This document shows, in pieces, positions 59,041-64,000 of a DNA stretch of 64,000 nucleotides (the stretch's first letter is position 1; each line of letters starts with the position of its first letter). The DNA comes from Macrococcus equipercicus (lineage in GTDB: Bacteria > Bacillota > Bacilli > Staphylococcales > Staphylococcaceae). Under the pieces are notes generated by a model. It was given only the letters and a program-made list of their open reading frames with translations, ran no database searches and was not told the origin of the DNA. The translations under genes were made by a program, and so were the position numbers. Location: NCBI RefSeq assembly GCF_004359525.2, contig NZ_SCWC02000004.1, forward strand, positions 62,001 through 126,000, in the 5' to 3' direction.

Positions 59041-60336
59041 CTAGTTCAATTCATTCAGCAGATTAATGATGGCGCCCCGGACTTCGAGGTCTTCAATGCC
59101 GAGGATCAGTTCTTTCGGATAATACAGCTTATAGTCCATGCGGTTCACGCCGGTAATACTGCTGATGATGACCGACTGCGTGCTGATTTCCTTAACGCGG
59201 CCGGAGCGGGTCAACAGATGTATCGGCTTGCGGTTGTTATTCGAGCCCGGCCGGTCATAGTCATATGGCAGGTCGCTGAACGAGTCAGAGACAAAGTAGT
59301 ATTCCGGGTCAATGCCGGCACGTTCAAACAGTTCTGTCAGCTCACCGGTCGTAATGACCGAGCCGTCAAACGGCAAATACTTGAACAAGTCCCGGTTGAC
59401 GAACCGCCGTGACAAATCACTTAAAATCGCATCGTCTTCTTCCATCCACTCCTGCAGATAATAGAAGACAACTGTCTCATCAAGCCGCAAGTAGTCTTTG
59501 ACGGAGACACGGCCGGAAAAGAACGGCAGCAAGTAAGTCGGCAGCGCTTTGAAGTCGTAGCCCGCTTCATACAGTACTTTCACGCGTTTGAAGCAGCGGT
59601 TCAGCAGCACTTCGCCGCCGCGGCTGACCGGATGGAAGTACACCTGCCAGTACATCTGATAGCGGCTCATCAAATAATCTTCCACCGCATGCATGCCGCT
59701 CTCTTTGATCATCACTTCATCTTCAGTCGGCCGCATCAGTCTTAATATGCGCTCCATATCGAAGCTGCCGTAACTGACGCCTGTGTAGTAGGCATCGCGC
59801 TGCAAATAATCCATGCGGTCCGCATCAATCTGCGACGAAATCATCGAGATGACGAGCTTATTCGGATGCGTCTTGTTGATGACTTCCGCCACTTCTTCTG
59901 CGAACCCCGGGTGCACACGTGACAGCACGGCGTTCACTTCTGTGTCACCTGTAATAATGGCCTGCGTGTATTCCTCGTGGTCAGTGTTGAAGATCTTCTC
60001 GAAGCAGTGCGAGAACGGGCCGTGACCTAAGTCGTGCAGCAGTGCCGCGCATAGAGCGAGCGGCCGGTCTTCGTCATGCCACTCAGGCCTGCCGTGGAAC
60101 ACTTCGTCAATCATCCGGCGCACAATTTCATAGACGCCGAGCGAATGGTTGAAGCGCGAGTGCTCAGCCGAATGAAACGACAAATAGAGCGTGCCGAGCT
60201 GCTTGATCCGGCGCAGACGCTGAAATTCCTTCGTCTTGATCAAATCCCATATCAATTGATCTCTGACATGAATGTAGCGGTGTACAGGATCTTTAAACAC
60301 TTTTTCTTCAGGCATTTTCTGAAATTGATAGGACAT
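59041..60336 (-). CDS. HD-domain phosphohydrolase (YwfO-like)
   Basis: A 431-residue dNTPase-like protein. The HD motif is split as usual: RFNHSLGVYEIVRRM (H), LLHDLGHGPFSHCFE (HD) and a further D in QIDADRMDYLQRDAY, giving the metal site. It resembles Bacillus YwfO, a nucleoside triphosphate hydrolase. Clear RBS AAGGAGAA. Probably soluble. Confidence 0.93.
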   Translation of the reverse strand: MSYQFQKMPEEKVFKDPVHRYIHVRDQLIWDLIKTKEFQRLRRIKQLGTLYLSFHSAEHSRFNHSLGVYEIVRRMIDEVFHGRPEWHDEDRPLALCAALLHDLGHGPFSHCFEKIFNTDHEEYTQAIITGDTEVNAVLSRVHPGFAEEVAEVINKTHPNKLVISMISSQIDADRMDYLQRDAYYTGVSYGSFDMERILRLMRPTEDEVMIKESGMHAVEDYLMSRYQMYWQVYFHPVSRGGEVLLNRCFKRVKVLYEAGYDFKALPTYLLPFFSGRVSVKDYLRLDETVVFYYLQEWMEEDDAILSDLSRRFVNRDLFKYLPFDGSVITTGELTELFERAGIDPEYYFVSDSFSDLPYDYDRPGSNNNRKPIHLLTRSGRVKEISTQSVIISSITGVNRMDYKLYYPKELILGIEDLEVRGAIINLLNELN

Positions 60337-60374
60337 AGCGTTCTCCTTAGATGAATGTTAACTAAAGTTTACCA

Positions 60375-60408
60375 CAAAAAAAGGAGACCCCCATATAGAT
60401 AGGTCTCG
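60375..60408 (-). terminator. Probable terminator of the GNAT gene
   Basis: GAGACC/GGTCTC stem with a T7 tail on the minus strand; loop 12 bases. Confidence 0.55.
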
Positions 60409-60467
60409 AAACGTTCCGCACAGCATACTGCTGATGTGCGTCATGAACTACAGCAATCTACTTCGCA

Positions 60468-60950
60468 TCACTCCAAGTTCAATCGTTTTTCCAGCAGCCC
60501 TGTCAGTATCTTCTCTCCGAAAATCTCTTCCTCATATTCTCTGACGAGTTCAAAGCCGTGCTTATGATAGAAATTCCGTGCACCCTGGTTGTCGCTTGCG
60601 ACTTCGACGAACAATGCCGTGTAGTCGTCAAAGCGCTTGATGCCTTCCTGCAGCAGCGCTGTACCGACGTCTTTACGCTGGTAGCCGGGCATCACATAGA
60701 TCGCCGCCAAATAAAGTTCACGGCCGTTGATGAAGTTCGCAAAAGCGATAACTTCACCTTGTTCCTCGGCGACGAGAAACAGTGAGTCATTCAGTCTTTT
60801 CTCCAAGCGCTCATCGCTGTATGCTGCTGTTAAAAACTGCACAATCGTGTTTGCCGCCATAATGTTCTGATAGGCATCGTGCCATGCCATTGTCGCTGTC
60901 TTCTTAATTGCCGGTATATCGTGTCGTTCTGCTTGTCTTACTTTAACCAT
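60468..60950 (-). CDS. GNAT family N-acetyltransferase
   Basis: A 160-residue GNAT protein. Motif A is YVMPGYQRKDVGTALLQEGI (acetyl-CoA pyrophosphate-binding Q/R-x-x-G-x-G/A), and motif B NFYHKHGFELV. It lies 12 bases after another GNAT gene and could be made with it. Substrate unknown. Confidence 0.88.
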   Translation of the reverse strand: MVKVRQAERHDIPAIKKTATMAWHDAYQNIMAANTIVQFLTAAYSDERLEKRLNDSLFLVAEEQGEVIAFANFINGRELYLAAIYVMPGYQRKDVGTALLQEGIKRFDDYTALFVEVASDNQGARNFYHKHGFELVREYEEEIFGEKILTGLLEKRLNLE

Positions 60951-60961
60951 TGTTGTCTCTC

Positions 60962-61456
60962 CTAATCTAATTTAAATCCCAGAATCGATAATGAATACTT
61001 ATCCCCGTCCATTACCGCTACATCAGGCAGTCTGCCGTATTCTTCGAAGCCGTTCCGACCGAACAGCTTGAGCGCACGCGTATTATGCGAAAATACAAAG
61101 GCAAGCAGCGTCTCAATGTCAAGCGTCGCTGCAATGTCCTTCATCATAGCGACCGCCTGCTGCCCGATGCCGCGCCCTCTGAACTGTTCGTCTAAATAAA
61201 GACTGACTTCAACTGTCTTGTTGTAGGCCCGCCTGCCGTAAAATGTCTCAAAGCTGAGCCAGCCGACTGTTTCTCCGTCCTGTAAAAACAAAAAAATCGG
61301 ACGCTTATCTGAATGGTTATTAAACCAGGCAGTCCGACTTTCTACAGTGACAGGCTCAGTATCGGCAGTAACTTGACGACTTGCTACGGTTGAATTATAA
61401 ATCTCTACAATACGCGGCAGATCTGCAAGCACTGCCCTTTTCGTTTCTATTGCCAA
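60962..61456 (-). CDS. GNAT acetyltransferase of the phosphinothricin/MddA type
   Basis: A 164-residue GNAT protein. Motif A is YLDEQFRGRGIGQQAV, and NTRALKLFGRNGFEEYG forms motif B. The opening LPRIVEIYNSTVA and ESRTAWFNNH match the Pat/YwnH group that acetylates phosphinothricin or methionine sulfoximine-like amino acids. Start is TTG with GGTGGTGATGA upstream. Substrate not determined. Confidence 0.86.
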   Translation of the reverse strand: MAIETKRAVLADLPRIVEIYNSTVASRQVTADTEPVTVESRTAWFNNHSDKRPIFLFLQDGETVGWLSFETFYGRRAYNKTVEVSLYLDEQFRGRGIGQQAVAMMKDIAATLDIETLLAFVFSHNTRALKLFGRNGFEEYGRLPDVAVMDGDKYSLSILGFKLD

Positions 61457-61519
61457 GTCATCACCACCTAAAATATATGTAGTCTAATTATAGCATTATT
61501 GTCAGAAAAATAAATATAT

Positions 61520-62632
61520 TTAGTTGAACTGCAGTCGTTTTAGCAGCAGCGCGCCGAGCGGTGTCGCGACTGCAGTGAACAGCTGATAGGCAAGCTTCTG
61601 TGTACCCGTCAAGTGGCCGCTATAGACGAGATGATATTCAAGCGCCGGCCGTGAACCGCGCGCGAGCTTATAATCTTTAGCGCCGGCACTGTTGTTGACT
61701 TTAAGTCCGTTGTCGATGGCATACTGATACAGCAGGCCGCTCGTCATGAAGTACAGGCCTTTCACCGACTGGTCCATACCGAAGTAAGCCGGAAACAACG
61801 TGTCGCCGACTTGCTGCACTGCCATAAATGAAATAATGCGGCTCTGATCTTTGACGATGAACCATTGCAGCTTGAGCTCATCATAGAGAAACTTGAAGAA
61901 CGCTTCTGTGTAATGCGGATTATGGACGGAATACTTCTCGAGATATACTTGCTCATAAAGCGGCAGCAGCTGGCTGAACTCGTCTTCCGTCAGCTGGTCT
62001 GTCACTGTATAGCCGCTTTTGTTGAAGCGCTTAATATCCTTCTTCAGATCTTTACGTTCATTTTTAGAATGTGCTTCATTCGGATTGAACAAATAAACCG
62101 CACGGGAAATGAGCGGTTTATAACCTGCTGACTGAAGACAGAGGATTGCTCTATCGTCATGCACCGTGTTCAATGTCCGAAAGACGATTGCATGATGCGG
62201 AAAACATCGTGTCAGCTCTTCAGTGATGCGCCCAACGTGCTCAAACTGGCTGTCTGTATAGAGCGTCGTCGACATAAATGACGGAAACACCGTGACTGTC
62301 TGCTCTTTCGTCAGACGAAGCAGCAGCCGGCCTGCACCGAGCAGCAGTGACGCTGACCGCTTCATAACGGGCTTCAGCGTCATGCGGTCCACTTCTGCGA
62401 TCATCTCATCGATATACTGTGCGGTGAATGAATGGATCCAGCTGTCATGATGACGCCCGTCTTTAATGCTGACCGGGACAAGCTGGCCGCTGACCGCCAT
62501 CACCTGCACGTCTGCATGGACATTACGGATGCCTCTGTCGATACCGGCCATCATATAAGCCAGGTAATCAATATCCACCGGCATATCAGTCAGCTGCGCA
62601 ATCGGCAGCGCGTTTAATGTGTGATAGATCAT
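61520..62632 (-). CDS. GNAT-fold acyltransferase (BioF2/FemAB-like)
   Basis: A 370-residue protein with a GNAT-like core in the C-terminal half: NERKDLKKDIKRFNKSGYTV, LLPLYEQVYLEKYSVHNPHY and RIISFMAVQQVGDTLFPAYF. This resembles the BioF2 or FemAB-like acetyltransferase group, which adds acyl groups to amino sugars or peptides. The start is 16 bases after the ATP-grasp gene ends, so the two work as a unit. Substrate not known. Confidence 0.72.
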   Translation of the reverse strand: MIYHTLNALPIAQLTDMPVDIDYLAYMMAGIDRGIRNVHADVQVMAVSGQLVPVSIKDGRHHDSWIHSFTAQYIDEMIAEVDRMTLKPVMKRSASLLLGAGRLLLRLTKEQTVTVFPSFMSTTLYTDSQFEHVGRITEELTRCFPHHAIVFRTLNTVHDDRAILCLQSAGYKPLISRAVYLFNPNEAHSKNERKDLKKDIKRFNKSGYTVTDQLTEDEFSQLLPLYEQVYLEKYSVHNPHYTEAFFKFLYDELKLQWFIVKDQSRIISFMAVQQVGDTLFPAYFGMDQSVKGLYFMTSGLLYQYAIDNGLKVNNSAGAKDYKLARGSRPALEYHLVYSGHLTGTQKLAYQLFTAVATPLGALLLKRLQFN

Positions 62633-62648
62633 ATGCTGCCCTCAACTT

Positions 62649-63761
62649 CTATAGATTCACGATATCTTCGTTCCATTCGATATCGTATGTCGTGATCTTA
62701 TTGACTGTGACTTTCTGCTGCTTAGCCGAGAGCCACCACTGTGCCCCGCTGATCAGCTGTTCGAAGAAGATCACTTTCTCACTCGGATGCCAGAAAATAT
62801 CTTTGCCGTACTTCAGCTTGTCGAAGTTATGCTTCTTCGGCCGCAGCAGCCAGTTGTAAAATGAGACGAAAATAAGCTGACGTGCTTCATATTTCGGTTC
62901 ACAGACGTTTAAGTCCCAGACAGCGGGCTCCATGAACAGCGCACCATTCGTCGCCCGCGGATTACATTCAATGAAATAATAGTCACCTGTCGTGTCACAC
63001 TTAATGACGTCAAATGCTATCTGGTAGGACCAGTTCAGCTGACGGATAATCGATTCGATAATCGCCTTCAGCTCGTCATTTTTCCGGGAATGGAAATGCG
63101 TCGAGCAGTTATAGCTCTCGTGAGCATTGGATAAGTAAAGGGACGTCGATAACGTGCGGCCGCCGAGAGCGACAGAGTAGGAACACCACTCTGTTCCTTT
63201 GATTAATGTCTGTATCATAAACGGGAACTCGATGAAATTGCTGTTCTCAAGTTCCATACGTGTCAGCCTGCGCACGGACTGCCCGAAACGTCCGTAAGGC
63301 TGCTTGACGATATAGTCATCACCCGGGAAAGCAGCGATAAAATCCGTCAGCTCCGCCTGATTTGACACATAAGCTGTATCCGGCACTTTAAAGCCCATGG
63401 CGTCAATCAGCCGCGTAAAGTTATATTTATTATGGACAGACAGCATCTTCGTGATCTCTTCGACCCATACCGGTGCGAGCAGCCGGTGCTTGTACAGCGA
63501 TAAGTAGAACGATTCTTCATTCAACGGGATAATGACATCGATGCGATATTTTCTAACAGTATTGTTGATCTCGCGGATGTATTCTTCAGTTGAAAAACGC
63601 GGCGATGTCGTCACAATAAACTGTTCGATAAACTTAGAGTTCTTGATGCTGACCTTGCTGGTAGAATCCGTCAGAAACACGCGGCGTCCAAGTGCGACCT
63701 GCTGCTGTACAACTGCATAGGAAATCGGTGCACGTGCACCCGTAATCAAGACACGCTCCAT
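62649..63761 (-). CDS. ATP-grasp ligase
   Basis: A 370-residue ATP-grasp enzyme of the carbamoyl-phosphate synthase/D-Ala-ligase superfamily. It has the N-terminal MERVLITGARAPISYAVVQQ nucleotide fold, a central DDYIVKQPYGRFGQSVRRLT lysine and glycine loop, and the FDVIKCDTTGDYYFIECNPR metal-binding acid E-x-N. It would join a carboxylate to an amine with ATP. Start at 63761 after AGGGGTGA. It is co-oriented with the acyltransferase downstream, suggesting a two-step pathway. Confidence 0.85.
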   Translation of the reverse strand: MERVLITGARAPISYAVVQQQVALGRRVFLTDSTSKVSIKNSKFIEQFIVTTSPRFSTEEYIREINNTVRKYRIDVIIPLNEESFYLSLYKHRLLAPVWVEEITKMLSVHNKYNFTRLIDAMGFKVPDTAYVSNQAELTDFIAAFPGDDYIVKQPYGRFGQSVRRLTRMELENSNFIEFPFMIQTLIKGTEWCSYSVALGGRTLSTSLYLSNAHESYNCSTHFHSRKNDELKAIIESIIRQLNWSYQIAFDVIKCDTTGDYYFIECNPRATNGALFMEPAVWDLNVCEPKYEARQLIFVSFYNWLLRPKKHNFDKLKYGKDIFWHPSEKVIFFEQLISGAQWWLSAKQQKVTVNKITTYDIEWNEDIVNL

Positions 63762-63883
63762 CAGATTGTCACCCCTAGTCCATAGTCTATATTCCACTTA
63801 AATATAGCATCCACATGTAAAGCGACTGTAAATTTACAATAAAGAAGTATGTAGGAATGTAAAAGCGCTCAGTTGACAAGATA

Positions 63884-63921
63884 GTAAAAGACGCACGGCC
63901 ATGAGAGCCGTGCGTCTTCAT
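63884..63921 (-). terminator. Terminator of the last partial gene
   Basis: 12-bp stem AAGACGCACGGC/GCCGTGCGTCTT with TTTTAC on the minus strand. Confidence 0.85.
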
Positions 63922-63922
63922 A

Positions 63923-64000
63923 TTATTTCATTCGTTTCGCTTTCAGCTTAGCATCGATTTCTGCCTGGCGGCGCTTACGTTCTTCGTTACGTGCTGCAAG
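63923..64000 (-). CDS. C-terminal fragment of a basic protein (cut by window edge)
   Basis: The last 25 residues before the stop read LAARNEERKRRQAEIDAKLK then AKRMK. The tail is very basic and helical. The rest lies outside the window, so no family can be given. It is supported by the terminator directly after the stop. Confidence 0.6.
   Translation of the reverse strand, partial: LAARNEERKRRQAEIDAKLKAKRMK

Overview
The window looks like chromosome from a member of the Staphylococcaceae with fairly high GC. I judge the flanks to be near half GC by eye and have not counted. Evidence for the family is a SarA-type regulator, an icaA-icaD-icaB polysaccharide cassette, secreted thermonucleases, a NorA-like efflux pump, a LysM-CHAP wall hydrolase and Bacillales gene orders (ywiB-argS, a YwfO-like/ywhD pair, deoC-pdp-deoB). 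A Macrococcus-like or Salinicoccus-like genus fits better than Staphylococcus proper because of the GC, but the sequence does not settle it. No rRNA, tRNA, CRISPR array or intact mobile element was found.

Layout. 1-1400: two-component regulator with the start of its kinase, and a GrpB-family protein. 1475-4742: sulfur and quorum-signal operon with a methyltransferase fused to MccA, then MccB and LuxS. 4700-6790: two tandem arrays of one hairpin element (61- and 62-bp periods), with a decayed sugar-ABC permease and two unknown genes between them; the second array runs into the 3' end of a NERD-domain gene. 7869-13793: DoxX-like protein, deoxynucleoside catabolism (deoC, pdp, deoB), Dps, a membrane protein and an LCP wall-polymer ligase. 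13900-17645: a diguanylate cyclase directly upstream of icaA, icaD and icaB, then an NhaC antiporter. 19302-31020: a strongly AT-rich capsule island (acetyltransferase, initiating sugar transferase, polymerase-like protein, CapB, CapA, flippase, two glycosyltransferases, a lipoprotein, an acyltransferase, CapN-like enzyme, GalE), with a decayed IS30-family transposase at one edge.

31269-47313: SarA-like regulator, EVE-domain/degenerate AAA protein, YeiH exporter with a tiny downstream peptide, two tandem thermonucleases, LysM-CHAP hydrolase with a WalR-like box, hemolysin III protein, a five-gene micro-operon of tiny acidic proteins behind a SigB-like promoter, a lipoprotein operon, NorA-like pump, GalM, several small genes, glutathione peroxidase and two distantly paralogous unknown proteins. 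47420-64000: YczE-like protein, methyltransferase, two alpha/beta hydrolases (one without its nucleophile), a bactofilin-like protein, HAD, Nudix and CorA proteins, an iron/B12-type binding protein and permease with no ATPase beside them, a 41-bp tandem hairpin array, argS with ywiB, ywhD with an HD hydrolase, acetyltransferases, and an ATP-grasp/acyltransferase pair.

Themes. Much of the window concerns the cell surface and biofilm: PNAG-type polysaccharide, capsule, wall hydrolase, LCP ligase and secreted nucleases. The most notable points are the cyclase-ica linkage, the methyltransferase-MccA fusion, the hairpin arrays that seem to have grown from transcription terminators, and the SigB-type micro-operon.
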